Shown here: positions 49,896-60,610 of the stretch, piece by piece | Layout: each line of letters begins with the position of its first letter | Position numbering within the stretch: the stretch's first letter is position 1 | DNA from: Morococcus cerebrosus | GTDB lineage: Bacteria; Pseudomonadota; Gammaproteobacteria; Burkholderiales; Neisseriaceae | DNA: 64,000 nt | NCBI RefSeq assembly: GCF_022749515.1 | Contig: NZ_CP094242.1 | Span: 1,674,001-1,738,000, forward strand | Direction of reading: 5' to 3' | Notes under the pieces: generated by a model | What the model was told of the DNA's origin: nothing | Seen by the model: only the letters and a program-made list of their open reading frames with translations | Databases searched by the model: none | Position numbers and translations under genes: made by a program

Positions 49896-50167
49896 TGTCA
49901 GATTATCCAGAAACTGGAGCCAATAATATCGCTCCTTAGATTAAATGTGCAGATTGAAGTATGCCGACAACACATCATTGTGTTTGTATCATTATAACTT
50001 TCATAGCATGGATTGTTAAACACAATATCCGTGCAGGCTATTGATATAAAAGACAATAACTTCGAAAAATGGTTCAATTCAATACAAGCAGCATCAATAC
50101 ATCATTTAAAAACAGGTACCTATCATATTTATTAAGGATGCTTATAAACTAGGTAAATATTTTCTAA
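49896..50167. other. AT-rich intergenic region without recognised gene
   Basis: About 270 bases upstream of the MORN-type gene, AT-rich, likely including its promoter. No DUS seen. Confidence 0.45.
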
Positions 50168-50274
50168 TATAGTGGATTAACTTTAAACCAGTACGGCGTT
50201 GCCTCACCTTGCCGTACTGTCTGTACTGTCTGCGGCTTCGTCGCCTTGTCCTGATTTAAATTTAATCCACTATA
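50168..50274. repeat. Correia element (CREE), short 107-bp form
   Basis: Ends TATAGTGGATTAACTTTAAA / TTTAAATTTAATCCACTATA; standard core with two base changes. Lies between the MORN-type gene and the ihfA operon terminator. Confidence 0.92.
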
Positions 50275-50305
50275 CATAGCAAGCCCCAAAATCCATAAAA
50301 ACAAA

Positions 50306-50340
50306 CAGCCGCTTCCCTTAGATAAGGAAGCGGCTGTTTA
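50306..50340 (-). terminator. Terminator of the ihfA-merR-like operon
   Basis: AACAGCCGCTTCCTTATC and the opposed GGGAAGCGGCTGTTTG pair around a short loop; read leftward it is followed by TTTGTTTTTA. A non-DUS terminator 10 bases past the stop. Confidence 0.85.
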
Positions 50341-50349
50341 TCTAATAAA

Positions 50350-50676
50350 CTAAGCAAGTGCTTTTTGCAAATCTGCCAATATAGAATTTAATCCGGCTTT
50401 AACCTCTTCCGCTTTTGCAGCAGGATGACCGTTTGCATCCAAAGAATCACGGCTGAAGCGGTCGACATAAGGCGCAAAGGTATCTTTCAGCTTCAACAGT
50501 TTCACCACATCGGAACGGGTGTAACGATCGCCGCCGTAACCGACAACGATACCGTTCTCATGTTGCCACTGGGCAAATTGTGACGGGCTGATTTGCACCA
50601 GTTCGCACATTTCGTCCAGCGAGAAATAACGTTTTGCAGGAATAACGGGATTAGCGTGATTAGCGTTGTTTGTCAT
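50350..50676 (-). CDS. MerR-like DNA-binding protein
   Basis: 108 residues from the ATG at 50676 ([20 protein letters not shown]). A helix-turn-helix of MerR type is visible: [20 protein letters not shown] ... [20 protein letters not shown]. The effector domain is short, with no Cys, so no metal sensing is implied. It overlaps the end of ihfA by 17 bases, so the two are translationally coupled, an arrangement seen in other proteobacteria. Target unknown. Confidence 0.82.
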   Translation of the reverse strand: MTNNANHANPVIPAKRYFSLDEMCELVQISPSQFAQWQHENGIVVGYGGDRYTRSDVVKLLKLKDTFAPYVDRFSRDSLDANGHPAAKAEEVKAGLNSILADLQKALA

Positions 50677-50962
50677 AGTAATGCTCCACCATGCCTTTGA
50701 GTTTTTGGCTGGCATGGAAAGTGACTACGCGGCGGGCGGTAATCGGTACTTCTTCGCCGGTTTTCGGATTACGGCCGGGACGTTGCGGTTTGTCGCGCAA
50801 CTGAAAATTACCGAAACCGGAAATTTTGATTTCTTCGCCGCGTGCCAAAGTGCTGCGGATTTCTTCAAAAAAGAGTTCGACGATTTCTTTGGCATCGTTT
50901 TTGGTTACATTGCTGACTTTATCTACCAAAATATCGGCCAATTCGGCTTTAGTTAATGTCAT
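50660..50962 (-). CDS. ihfA: Integration host factor, alpha subunit
   Basis: 100 residues, family length. [20 protein letters not shown] ... [21 protein letters not shown] and the DNA-intercalating loop region [14 protein letters not shown](T)ARRVVTF. IHF bends DNA and binds long Correia elements in meningococci. It follows pheT on the same strand with a 73-base gap, the common pheST-ihfA order. Confidence 0.97.
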   Translation of the reverse strand: MTLTKAELADILVDKVSNVTKNDAKEIVELFFEEIRSTLARGEEIKISGFGNFQLRDKPQRPGRNPKTGEEVPITARRVVTFHASQKLKGMVEHYYDKQR

Positions 50963-51035
50963 ATTATTACCTTCTGTTGTAACAGGTGCAGATTATTACC
51001 AATTTCTATTTAAAATTCAAGCGAATATTTATTTT

Positions 51036-53399
51036 TTAGCTGCGAAGTTGCGCTCCCGCAGCAGTTGCCGCGTCAATCAGTTTTCCGATAACCGGCTCGA
51101 CTGTTTCATCCGTCAGCGTGTTTTCCATATCCTGCAAAATTACTTTGACCGCCATGCTTTTCATCCCTTCAGGCAGGCCCGTACCGCGATACACGTCAAA
51201 CACGCTGATTTCCTGTACCAACTTGTTTGCCGCGCCGTTCAAGGCGGCCAACAAATCATCATGAGTCATGGTTTCAGGCATCACAAACGCTAAATCCCTG
51301 CGCACCGGCTGGAATTTTGATACTGCCTGATAGCGCGTTTTTTTACGTTCCAACACGGCTGCCATGTCGATTTCAAATACCAGCGGCGCTTGCGGCAAGT
51401 CGTATTTTTGCAGCCATTTCGGATGCAATTCGCCGACAAAGCCGATGACCTGGCCGTCTGAAACGATATTGGCGGCGCGGCCGGGATGCAGGGCTGGATG
51501 TTCGGTTTTGACGAACTCAACTGCTTTGTTTTCCAACAGATTTTCCACATCTGCTTTGATGTCGTAAAAGTCCGCGTTGCGCGTTTTCTCGCCCCATTGT
51601 TCGGGCATCGCCGCGCCGTACCACAGGCCGCCGATGCGTTCGTTTTGTACAAACTGGCCGTCTGAACCTTTACTGAACACGCGGGCAATTTCAAACACAC
51701 GCACACGGTTTTGTTTGCGGTTCAGATTGTTTTGCAGAATTTCCACCAAGCCGCCGATAAGCGTGGAACGCATCACGGCATACTGCGCCGCCAGCGGATT
51801 TTGTAGGCGGATGGGGTTGGCGTTGGCGGCAAAGTCGTGTTCCCACTGCTCGTCAACAAAGGCATAGCTGACCACTTCGCGGTAGCCGCGCGCCGCCATT
51901 TCGTTATAAACGGTAAAACGCGGACGGCGGGTTTCGGGCAGCGCCAGCATTTTCAGACGACCTGACGTGTAATCGTCGGGGATATTTTCATAACCGTAAA
52001 CGCGGCCGATTTCTTCAATCAAATCAGCTTCGATTTCGATGTCGAAACGGAAGCTCGGCGCGGTAACGCGGAAGCCTTCCGCTGTTTTTTCAGGCTGCAA
52101 GCCCAAGTGCTGCAAAATGGTTTCCACCTGTTCGGCAGGAATGTCCACGCCCAATACGGTTTTCAGACGGCCCAAACGCAATTCGACCTGCTTGGCTTCG
52201 GGCAATTCACCCTGCGCTTCCACCATTTCTCCAGCCGCGCCGCCGCAGATTTGCAAAACCAATTCGGTAGCGCGTTCGATGGCATCGGCCTGCAAACGGT
52301 AATCCACGCCGCGCTCAAAGCGGAACGACGAATCCGAACCAAAACCATATTGGCGCGATTTGCCGGCGATGATTTCAGGCGCAAACCAAGCCGCTTCCAG
52401 CACGATATTTTGCGTGTCGTCTGAAACCGCGCTTGCCGCACCGCCCATCAGGCCTGCCAAGCTCAACGCGCCTTTTTCATCGGCCACTACCAGCGTGTTT
52501 TCAGACAGGGAGACGGTTTTCTCGTTCAGGCATTCCAGAGTTTCACCTTCGCGCGCGCGGCGGATGTGCAGGCTGCCTGAAAGTTTTTCGGCATCAAAAA
52601 CATGCATCGGCTGACCGATTTCCAGCATCACATAATTACCAATGTCCACCAGCGCGGAGATACTGCGGATGCCGCTGCGCGCCAAACGCTGCTTCATCCA
52701 ATCCGGCGTAGCGGCGCGCGCGTTCACGTTTTCAACCACGCGGCTGATAAAGCGGCCACAATCAGCAGGCGCATCAATCTGCACGGGCTGTTTGCGGCTA
52801 CCCGCGATTGGCGCGGCATGGATTGCAGGCTGCTTGAACGCGCAACCCGTCAACGCGGACACTTCACGCGCAATGCCTTTGATGCTCAGGCAGTCGGCAC
52901 GGTTCGGCGTGATTTTCAGCGTGAACACCGTATCATCCAAATCCAGATATTCACGGATGTTTGCACCGACAGGAGCGTCTTGCGGCAGAATGTGCAAGCC
53001 GTTCACGCCGTCATCGGGCAGACCAAGTTCATCGGTGGAACATAACATCCCATTCGACACCACGCCCCGCATCTTGGTCGGCTTGATTTTGAAATTGCCC
53101 GGCAACACCGCACCCGGCAACGAACACGGCACTTTGATGCCCGCTTTTACATTCGGCGCACCGCACACAATCTGCACCAACTCACCCGTACCCACATCGA
53201 CTTGGGTAACATTCAAACGGTCGGCATCAGGATGTTTTTCAACGGATTTCACTTCGGCAATCACCACGCCCGTAAACGCAGGTGCGGCAGTCTCGGCTTC
53301 TTCCACTTCCAAGCCGGACATAGTTAACAAATGTTCCAGCTTATCGGCGGAAAGTTCGGTATCGGCTTGGGTTTTCAGCCATGAGTAGGAGAATTGCAT
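51036..53399 (-). CDS. pheT: Phenylalanine-tRNA ligase, beta subunit
   Basis: 787 residues. N-terminal MQFSYSWLKTQADTELSADK, tRNA-binding EMAP-like domain (VVIAEVKSVEKHPDADRLNV), B5 domain and C-terminal anticodon-binding domain (FDVYRGTGLPEGMKSMAVKV). Works with PheS as an alpha2-beta2 tetramer. It is separated from pheS by a restriction cassette of about 2.6 kb. The coding sequence holds several non-native DUS: GGCCGTCTGAA at 51451, 51657 and 52165, and AGGCTGCCTGAA at 52570-52581. Confidence 0.97.
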   Translation of the reverse strand: MQFSYSWLKTQADTELSADKLEHLLTMSGLEVEEAETAAPAFTGVVIAEVKSVEKHPDADRLNVTQVDVGTGELVQIVCGAPNVKAGIKVPCSLPGAVLPGNFKIKPTKMRGVVSNGMLCSTDELGLPDDGVNGLHILPQDAPVGANIREYLDLDDTVFTLKITPNRADCLSIKGIAREVSALTGCAFKQPAIHAAPIAGSRKQPVQIDAPADCGRFISRVVENVNARAATPDWMKQRLARSGIRSISALVDIGNYVMLEIGQPMHVFDAEKLSGSLHIRRAREGETLECLNEKTVSLSENTLVVADEKGALSLAGLMGGAASAVSDDTQNIVLEAAWFAPEIIAGKSRQYGFGSDSSFRFERGVDYRLQADAIERATELVLQICGGAAGEMVEAQGELPEAKQVELRLGRLKTVLGVDIPAEQVETILQHLGLQPEKTAEGFRVTAPSFRFDIEIEADLIEEIGRVYGYENIPDDYTSGRLKMLALPETRRPRFTVYNEMAARGYREVVSYAFVDEQWEHDFAANANPIRLQNPLAAQYAVMRSTLIGGLVEILQNNLNRKQNRVRVFEIARVFSKGSDGQFVQNERIGGLWYGAAMPEQWGEKTRNADFYDIKADVENLLENKAVEFVKTEHPALHPGRAANIVSDGQVIGFVGELHPKWLQKYDLPQAPLVFEIDMAAVLERKKTRYQAVSKFQPVRRDLAFVMPETMTHDDLLAALNGAANKLVQEISVFDVYRGTGLPEGMKSMAVKVILQDMENTLTDETVEPVIGKLIDAATAAGAQLRS

Positions 53400-53453
53400 G
53401 TTTTTCCTAAAGATTAAATTTGATTGGACAACTTAAGGGTAACCGAGTGTAAA

Positions 53454-54509
53454 TTACATTACACATTTTTCCATAAAGCAGTCTAAAAATTCTTCATTGA
53501 CGGCTTTATTTGTCAATTTCCGGCGAATGCACAAGGAATACAACTCTTCAACTGCGGAATAAGGAAAATATTGGGTATCTAAATTTTTAAACATCGGAAC
53601 ATTCGCTTCTTTAAAAACTTTATCCCTATCTTCATCAGGAGCAACGATAACCCAGCGCGTATTAGCATATGGTGGCAACAGGTCTTTCAACTGCTTCATC
53701 CGTGCAAGGCCGGAACGTACACCCGTACTATGTTCCACCTCCATCACCGCCGGCATCAGTTTTCCATTCCTGAACCAGATGCAATCAATATGCATTGCGG
53801 CCTGAACCGCGCCGTCAAACGAACTGATAAGTTTCTCGCTTTCTATCTTTTGTACGATACCGTCCAAATCGGCAATTTTCTTATCCCCATAACTAATACC
53901 TTGGTCGTTTCTCGCAATCCACGTCCTGAAACCAAGTTGAAAACCTATTGCTGAAAGGGCAATCTGTATTTGCACGTGGCGGCGTTTTACATCTATATCT
54001 ATTTCTGAATGGGTTGAAGGAAGGGATAAAGCATCGTAAACCACATTGTTGGAGGGGATTTCCGAAATAACGACATCTGTCTCATATTCCTTCATTACGC
54101 CTTTTTCATGCGGCCTATCGGGAAGCCAAATAATGTGCTTGTGCCCTTCCACCACCTCGCTTTTATTCAGACCCGGTTGTATCCGCTGCAATTTGCACCA
54201 GTAAATTTCGGGTGTATGGGCAAGCAATGCCTCCAGTGCGGAACGAAAGTTATAACTTGCGCCAAACACCCTGTCCACATTGACAGGCTCCCCCGTGGAC
54301 AACGCATCTGCCAACCGCCAAATTGCTTGTTTCGATATCGAAGTTTCCGTATCTCCCCTTTTAATCTTAATCGGACCTTCCGGTTTTTCAACATGGACGA
54401 TTTGTATGGTATGCGTATTTGAGCTGTTCACATAGTTATAATTGACATTCTTTTTCAAGCTATCAATCGCACTGACCAAATTAGCAGCCGTCAGTTTTTG
54501 TCCGCTCAT
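53454..54509 (-). CDS. Putative type II restriction endonuclease
   Basis: 351 residues. The position after a C5-methyltransferase, with overlap of 29 bases, points to the cognate endonuclease. A PD-(D/E)xK-like core is suggested by MHIDCIWFRNGKLMPAVMEV followed by EHST (Asp ... Glu-Val-Glu) and SGLARMKQLKDLLPPYANTR, a pattern seen in many predicted nucleases. No recognition sequence can be read from it. AT-rich compared with the flanking pheST genes, as is common for acquired restriction genes. Confidence 0.7.
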   Translation of the reverse strand: MSGQKLTAANLVSAIDSLKKNVNYNYVNSSNTHTIQIVHVEKPEGPIKIKRGDTETSISKQAIWRLADALSTGEPVNVDRVFGASYNFRSALEALLAHTPEIYWCKLQRIQPGLNKSEVVEGHKHIIWLPDRPHEKGVMKEYETDVVISEIPSNNVVYDALSLPSTHSEIDIDVKRRHVQIQIALSAIGFQLGFRTWIARNDQGISYGDKKIADLDGIVQKIESEKLISSFDGAVQAAMHIDCIWFRNGKLMPAVMEVEHSTGVRSGLARMKQLKDLLPPYANTRWVIVAPDEDRDKVFKEANVPMFKNLDTQYFPYSAVEELYSLCIRRKLTNKAVNEEFLDCFMEKCVM

Positions 54510-55740
54510 AGTGATTCTCCAAATAAGATTTTAGTGTCATCGCTATCCCTTTTGCTGCCAAAAACGGTACACCGTTGCCTATAGTTTTGAACATATTGCT
54601 CAATGTCATGTTATCAGGCAGCTCAAACTCCTTCGGCAAAGACTGTATTGCCAATGCCTCCGCAGCGGAAATCCTTCTTGGCAGATAGGGATGAATGTGG
54701 ACTTCGTTGTTTCCGTATGCGGCAGTCGGGGAATAACGCCAGCGGTGTAGGCGTTTATAGGACTTCTTTTTATCATCCCCTTCGCTTATGGTTTGGAATT
54801 TTTCTAAACCCGCTCTTGGTTGGAAGTGTTTGCTCGCATTCGGGTGCGTATCCACACCATTGCGATCGAACCAATACTGAACGGTCAACTCGGGGTATAT
54901 GTTTGCAGGCTGACTGACCACTCTTCCTACTTCTTCTGTCGTAGGCCAATCTTTTTCCAAGGCATCAGGGAATGAAATATGAGCATCCCAATCAAACTTC
55001 TGCAAAGCATCGACATGCTGACTCAAAAAACCCACTAGGATAATCCTTTCCCTGTCTTGCGGTACGCCGTATTCGATGGCATTGATGAGTTTTTCAGTAC
55101 ATACATATCCAAAATCAGAAAGTTGCCGTTTCAACGCATTGAAAAACTCCCTATGCTTGGCAGTCCTATATAGTCCTTTCACATTCTCAAATACAAAAAA
55201 ATCAGGCTGGTTTTTACAAATTAAATCCACATAACTTTGTGATAACTTACCATTCTCCCCATCCCTACCTTTATTTTTCCCTGCAATAGAAAAATCCGGA
55301 CATGGGGGACCTCCGATAAATCCGACAATAATGCCATTTTGTTTTTCCTTTTTAACCCAGCCAGCCAAATCTTTTGCTTTCTCAGCATAAAGACATTCGT
55401 CAATACTACCCTCAAAATATCCGTATTTAGGCTTCGGGATATCCATTCTGCTTCGAGAGTATTTATATGCTTCCAAAAATGGGGGATGGACTTCATTAAC
55501 GAAGGCAATATCAAATCCTGACAACTCGAAGCCCAAATCCAAAAAGCCCGCACCGGAGAAAAAAGAAAAAATCAAAGTTTTTTTTCTTTCCTGCCGTATA
55601 CTTATATCCAAATTGCAGCTTTTATCCGTCAACTGGAAGGGGAGATTATTTTTCTCCCGTTTGAAATTTTGACAATCCCTGTTTTTCGCGGACGGCTTGT
55701 CTGACTTTTTCGGCATGGCAGCCTGCATTTTTAACGACAT
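54481..55740 (-). CDS. DNA (cytosine-5) methyltransferase
   Basis: 419 residues. Motif I FSFFSGAGFLDLGF, motif IV GGPPCPDFS with the catalytic Cys, motif VI FENVKGL, motif VIII QDRERIILVG, and motif X NGVPFLAAKGIA. The N-terminal 50 residues before motif I are Lys-rich and may be dispensable; a later start is possible. The end overlaps the endonuclease gene, the start overlaps vsr by about 95 bases. Recognition site unknown. AT-rich. Confidence 0.92.
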   Translation of the reverse strand: MSLKMQAAMPKKSDKPSAKNRDCQNFKREKNNLPFQLTDKSCNLDISIRQERKKTLIFSFFSGAGFLDLGFELSGFDIAFVNEVHPPFLEAYKYSRSRMDIPKPKYGYFEGSIDECLYAEKAKDLAGWVKKEKQNGIIVGFIGGPPCPDFSIAGKNKGRDGENGKLSQSYVDLICKNQPDFFVFENVKGLYRTAKHREFFNALKRQLSDFGYVCTEKLINAIEYGVPQDRERIILVGFLSQHVDALQKFDWDAHISFPDALEKDWPTTEEVGRVVSQPANIYPELTVQYWFDRNGVDTHPNASKHFQPRAGLEKFQTISEGDDKKKSYKRLHRWRYSPTAAYGNNEVHIHPYLPRRISAAEALAIQSLPKEFELPDNMTLSNMFKTIGNGVPFLAAKGIAMTLKSYLENHYERTKTDGC

Positions 55741-56092
55741 CGTTACTCCAAAAACGTAAAACCGTCCAGCCCTCGGCTTTCAAACGGCCTGTTACTTCCA
55801 TATCCCGCCGGATATTGCGTTCTATCTTGGCAATCCAAAACTCGCGGTTGACCTTTATTTCCGCTTTTTTCCGTTCCCAATCCTTGCCGTGCCAAAACCC
55901 GCCATCGACAAACACGGCAACTTTGTATTTTTTAAATGAAAAATCAGGTTTTCCAAAAATGCTTCCGCTGTTTTTCCGATACCTGAGCCCCAAAGCCCAC
56001 ATCGCTTTTGCCAACACAAGCTCGGGTTTCGTCCCTTTGCTTTTGTTGGACTGCATACATTTTTTGCGTTGCTCGGGGGTTAATCTGTCCAT
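55646..56092 (-). CDS. vsr: Very short patch repair endonuclease Vsr
   Basis: 148 residues, family length. MDRLTPEQRKKCMQSNKSKG, then the catalytic core FSFKKYKVAVFVDGGFWHG with the key Asp and His, and WTVLRFWSNDV. Vsr nicks T:G mismatches that arise from deamination of 5-methylcytosine, so it protects the sites of the adjacent methyltransferase. Its place as the first gene of a vsr-M-R cassette between pheS and pheT recalls the meningococcal pheST restriction locus. Confidence 0.94.
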   Translation of the reverse strand: MDRLTPEQRKKCMQSNKSKGTKPELVLAKAMWALGLRYRKNSGSIFGKPDFSFKKYKVAVFVDGGFWHGKDWERKKAEIKVNREFWIAKIERNIRRDMEVTGRLKAEGWTVLRFWSNDVVKNAGCHAEKVRQAVREKQGLSKFQTGEK

Positions 56093-56110
56093 TTCGGGCT
56101 ACCTGAAAAT

Positions 56111-56146
56111 GTGCAGGCTGCTTTTTCATATTCAGGCAGCCTGCAC
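56111..56146 (-). terminator. pheS terminator built from non-native DUS
   Basis: GTGCAGGCTGC and GCAGCCTGCAC form an 11-bp stem, 2 bases after the pheS stop. On the minus strand it contains AGGCTGCCTGAA (56142-56131) and AAGCAGCCTGCA (56123-56112), which I recall as the Simonsiella-type and Kingella-type DUS. GGCTACCTGAA at 56097-56107 recalls the Eikenella type. None is the host form. Confidence 0.75.
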
Positions 56147-56148
56147 AA

Positions 56149-57235
<1,087 letters not shown>

Positions 57236-57348
57236 TATCGTTTACGGCCAATCCGTTTGATAGAATCGGCGTATTTTAGCGCAAATCAATTCAAAAAAAT
57301 AGACTTTAAAGAAAGAAAATCAATCACATAGACTTTCTTCAGACAAAG

Positions 57349-57372
57349 AAAAAAGGAAGCCGTAGCTTCCTT
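57349..57372 (-). terminator. Terminator after rplT
   Basis: Read leftward, GGAAGC-TACG-GCTTCC then TTTTTTC, 18 bases past the rplT stop. A standard rho-independent hairpin separating rplT from pheS. Confidence 0.85.
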
Positions 57373-57387
57373 TTCAAATTTTTTGAA

Positions 57388-57747
57388 TTAAGCAGCCAAA
57401 GCAGCTTTAGCTTTCTCAACCAATTGTGCAAAAGCGGCTTTATCAAATACAGCCAGATCAGCCAATACTTTGCGGTCGATCTCGATAGCGGCGCGTTTCA
57501 GACCGTTCATGAATTTGCTGTAAGACAGGCCATTTTCACGGGCACCCGCATTGATACGAACAATCCACAATTGACGGAATTGGCGTTTGCGTTGACGACG
57601 GTCACGGTATGCGTATTGACCGGCTTTCATTACCGCTTGCTTGGCAACGCGGTATACGTTTTTACGACGACCGCGATAGCCTTTGGCTAACGCGAAGATT
57701 TTTTGGTGACGGGCACGAGCGGTTACACCGCGTTTTACGCGTGGCAT
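57388..57747 (-). CDS. rplT: Ribosomal protein L20
   Basis: 119 residues: [20 protein letters not shown] ... [20 protein letters not shown], full family length. Binds 23S rRNA early in 50S assembly and in E. coli represses its own operon. Follows rpmI by 12 bases. Confidence 0.98.
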   Translation of the reverse strand: MPRVKRGVTARARHQKIFALAKGYRGRRKNVYRVAKQAVMKAGQYAYRDRRQRKRQFRQLWIVRINAGARENGLSYSKFMNGLKRAAIEIDRKVLADLAVFDKAAFAQLVEKAKAALAA

Positions 57748-57759
57748 ATTCTAAACTCC

Positions 57760-57957
57760 TTAAGCGTAGGGTAACATTTTAGCAACAGAAGCCAAATCGC
57801 GATCGTTTACCATAGAGGTACCACGCAGTTGGCGTTTGTTTTTAGTGGTCTTTTTAGTCAAGATGTGGCGTTTGAACGCATGAGCGCGTTTTACACCGCC
57901 GTTACCCAGTACTTTGAAGCGTTTTTTCGCGCTAGACTTGGTTTTCATTTTAGGCAT
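57760..57957 (-). CDS. rpmI: Ribosomal protein L35
   Basis: 65 residues from the ATG at 57957 ([20 protein letters not shown]), the family length; the open frame 32 codons further upstream is not coding. Contains [20 protein letters not shown]. Precedes rplT in the infC-rpmI-rplT operon. Confidence 0.98.
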
Positions 57958-58058
57958 TGGAAAACTCCATTCGTTATTAGATAAGGCATCAGGGGGTTTT
58001 AAAACATTGGTTTCAAACACTTGAACCCAAAATGCCACGGTTTTTGCCGCCAATCAAA

Positions 58059-58090
58059 AGCTTACTCCGAAGCGGCGATCGGAGTAAGCT
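58059..58090 (-). terminator. Hairpin between infC and rpmI
   Basis: AGCTTACTCCGA, 8-base loop, TCGGAGTAAGCT: a perfect 12-bp stem 14 bases after the infC stop, followed leftward by TTTTGATT. It may reduce transcription into rpmI-rplT or act in mRNA processing. Confidence 0.7.
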
Positions 58091-58103
58091 GAGAATTATA
58101 ACT

Positions 58104-58625
58104 TTATTTTTTCTTCGGTGCAATCATCATCACCATTTGACGGCCTTCCATTTTAGGGAAGGATTCGATTTGAGCCACTTCCGCCAAATCCTCTTTCACG
58201 CGCTCTAAAAGTTGCGCACCGAGTTGCTGGTGAGCCATTTCACGACCGCGGAAACGAAGCGTGACTTTGACTTTATCGCCGTCAGCCAAGAAGCGGTTGA
58301 TGTTGCGCATTTTGATTTGATAATCGCCTTCATCGGTACCCGGACGGAATTTGATTTCCTTAATTTGTACCTGCTTCTGATTTTTCTTGGCTTCGTCGCG
58401 TTTCTTGGCTTGTTGGTATTTATATTTACCGTAATCCATCAGTTTGCATACAGGCGGTTTGGCAGTAGGGGAAATCTCTACCAAATCCACATCCTGCTCT
58501 TCGGCCATGGCCAAAGCTTCACGAACCGATACAACACCAAGCTGTTCGCCTGACTCACTGATTAAACGCACTTCTTTGGCGGTAATTTCGCCATTGATTC
58601 GTGCTTCGCGTTCTTGAGCGATGAT
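58104..58625 (-). CDS. infC: Translation initiation factor IF-3, AUC start
   Basis: 173 residues. No ATG precedes the conserved domain; the conserved N-terminus ([20 protein letters not shown]) is reached only from an ATC at 58625, with AGGAG five bases before it. ATC-ATC-GCT follows, giving M-I-A-Q. Features: [36 protein letters not shown] and the C-domain [14 protein letters not shown]3 discriminates against non-standard start codons, so the AUC start permits self-repression. Follows thrS by 17 bases. Confidence 0.93.
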   Translation of the reverse strand: MIAQEREARINGEITAKEVRLISESGEQLGVVSVREALAMAEEQDVDLVEISPTAKPPVCKLMDYGKYKYQQAKKRDEAKKNQKQVQIKEIKFRPGTDEGDYQIKMRNINRFLADGDKVKVTLRFRGREMAHQQLGAQLLERVKEDLAEVAQIESFPKMEGRQMVMMIAPKKK

Positions 58626-58642
58626 GAATACTCCTATAAAAA

Positions 58643-60556
58643 TTAATGGTTGACGAGGGCGTCTGCGATTTCTTGCTGCAGTTGCGCAATGAAATCATCC
58701 AAATCCAAAGAACCCAAGTCTTCTGCTTTGCGGCGCACGGCCACTTTGTTTTCTTGCTTCTCTTTATCGCCGACAACGATTTGATAAGGGAAGCGGTATT
58801 GGCTGTTATCACGGATTTTGTAACCGATTTTTTCGTTACGCAAATCCAGCTCTACACGGAAGCCAGCAGCCTGCAATTTGGCAGCCACTTCACGGCAGTA
58901 ATCTGCTTGATTTTCGGTGATATTCATAATCACCATTTGAACCGGCGCCAACCATAGTGGGAAAGAACCTGCATGGTTTTCAATCAAAATACCGATAAAT
59001 CGTTCCAAAGAACCCAAAATGGCGCGGTGCAACATTACCGGACGGGCGCGGTCATTGTTTTCGGTTACATATTCTGCATCTAAACGTTCCGGCAATACAA
59101 AGTCCAGTTGCAGCGTACCACACTGCCAAGAACGTCCCAATGCATCTTTAACATGATATTCGATTTTAGGTCCGTAGAACGCACCTTCACCCGGCAATTC
59201 GCCCCATTCCACGCCGCAAGCAGTCAATGCTTCGCGCAGGCCTTGTTCTGCCTTATCCCAGACGTCGTCTGAACCGGCACGCTTCTCAGGACGCAGTGAA
59301 AGTTTGACGGACACATCATGGAAACCGAATTGCTTGTAAATACGAACCAGCAATTCATTGAATGCCCGCGCTTCGCCGACGATTTGATCTTCGGTACAGA
59401 AAATATGCGCATCGTCTTGTACAAAACCGCGGACACGCATCAGTCCATGCAGTGCGCCACTCGGCTCGTTGCGATGGCAAGAACCAAATTCTGCCAAACG
59501 CATCGGCAAATCGCGGTACGAACGCAGACCGTTATTGAAAATCTGAACATGTCCCGGGCAGTTCATCGGCTTAACCGCGTATTCACGTTTTTCCGAACTG
59601 GTTACGAACATATTGTCTTTGTAGTTATCCCAGTGACCGGATTTTTCCCAAAAGGTTTTATCCATGATTTGGGGGGTTTTGACTTCTTTATAACCGGCGG
59701 CATTCAGCTCTTTACGCATATGCTGCTCAATAGTCTGCCACAAAGCCCAACCTTTGGGATGCCAAAACACCATACCCGGCGCTTCGTCTTGCAAGTGGAA
59801 CAAATCCAGTTGCTTGCCCAATTTGCGATGGTCGCGTTTTTCTGCTTCTTCAATGCGTTGGATATAGGCTTTTAATTCGTCTTTTGTCGCCCAAGCGGTG
59901 CCGTAAATACGTTGCAGCATTTCATTATTGCTGTCGCCGCGCCAGTATGCGCCTGCCAGCTTGGTCAGCTTGAAGTTTTTCAGGAAGCGGGTGTTCGGAA
60001 CGTGCGGACCGCGGCACATATCAACATATTCCTGATGATGATACATACCCATTGCTTCAACTTCGGGCATATCTTCAATCAGGCGCAGCTTATATTCTTC
60101 ACCGCGATCTTGGAAAATTTTGATGGTTTCGGCTCGCGGAGTCATGATTTTGATTACATCATAATCCTGAGCAATCAATTCTTTCATACGCGCTTCAATA
60201 GCGGCAACATCTTCAGGCGTAAACGGTTTTTCCGTAGCAATATCGTAATAAAAGCCCTCTTCAATGACGGGGCCGATAACCATTTTTGCATTAGGATAGA
60301 GCTGCTTGACCGCATGACCGACAAGGTGGGCGCAAGAGTGGCGGATGATTTCAACGCCTTCTTGGTCTTTCGGGGTAATGATTTGGACGGTTGAATCTTC
60401 GGTAATCGGATCGCACGCATCGACCAATTTGCCGTTTACCTTACCCGCCACCGTCGCCTTCGCCAAACCTGCTCCGATAGACGCGGCAATCTGTGCCACG
60501 GTAACGGGCGATTCGTATTGGCGGACTGAGCCGTCCGGCAAGGTAATGTTCAACAT
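58643..60556 (-). CDS. thrS: Threonine-tRNA ligase
   Basis: 637 residues from the ATG at 60556 ([20 protein letters not shown]), preceded by GGAGC. N-terminal TGS domain, editing domain ([16 protein letters not shown]) and class II core with the zinc ligands in [10 protein letters not shown] and [12 protein letters not shown]. It starts the thrS-infC-rpmI-rplT run. A tRNA-Val gene and its terminator are immediately upstream, on the same strand. Confidence 0.97.
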   Translation of the reverse strand: MLNITLPDGSVRQYESPVTVAQIAASIGAGLAKATVAGKVNGKLVDACDPITEDSTVQIITPKDQEGVEIIRHSCAHLVGHAVKQLYPNAKMVIGPVIEEGFYYDIATEKPFTPEDVAAIEARMKELIAQDYDVIKIMTPRAETIKIFQDRGEEYKLRLIEDMPEVEAMGMYHHQEYVDMCRGPHVPNTRFLKNFKLTKLAGAYWRGDSNNEMLQRIYGTAWATKDELKAYIQRIEEAEKRDHRKLGKQLDLFHLQDEAPGMVFWHPKGWALWQTIEQHMRKELNAAGYKEVKTPQIMDKTFWEKSGHWDNYKDNMFVTSSEKREYAVKPMNCPGHVQIFNNGLRSYRDLPMRLAEFGSCHRNEPSGALHGLMRVRGFVQDDAHIFCTEDQIVGEARAFNELLVRIYKQFGFHDVSVKLSLRPEKRAGSDDVWDKAEQGLREALTACGVEWGELPGEGAFYGPKIEYHVKDALGRSWQCGTLQLDFVLPERLDAEYVTENNDRARPVMLHRAILGSLERFIGILIENHAGSFPLWLAPVQMVIMNITENQADYCREVAAKLQAAGFRVELDLRNEKIGYKIRDNSQYRFPYQIVVGDKEKQENKVAVRRKAEDLGSLDLDDFIAQLQQEIADALVNH

Positions 60557-60574
60557 CAAAAAAGCTCCAAAACA

Positions 60575-60601
60575 TTAAAAAATAACGGCATAAATGCCGT
60601 T
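60575..60601 (-). terminator. Terminator between tRNA-Val and thrS
   Basis: Read leftward, AACGGCA, loop TTTA, TGCCGTT, then ATTTTTTAA. It lies 10 bases after the tRNA 3' end and 20 bases before the thrS ATG. Confidence 0.8.
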
Positions 60602-60610
60602 TGGGAAATT

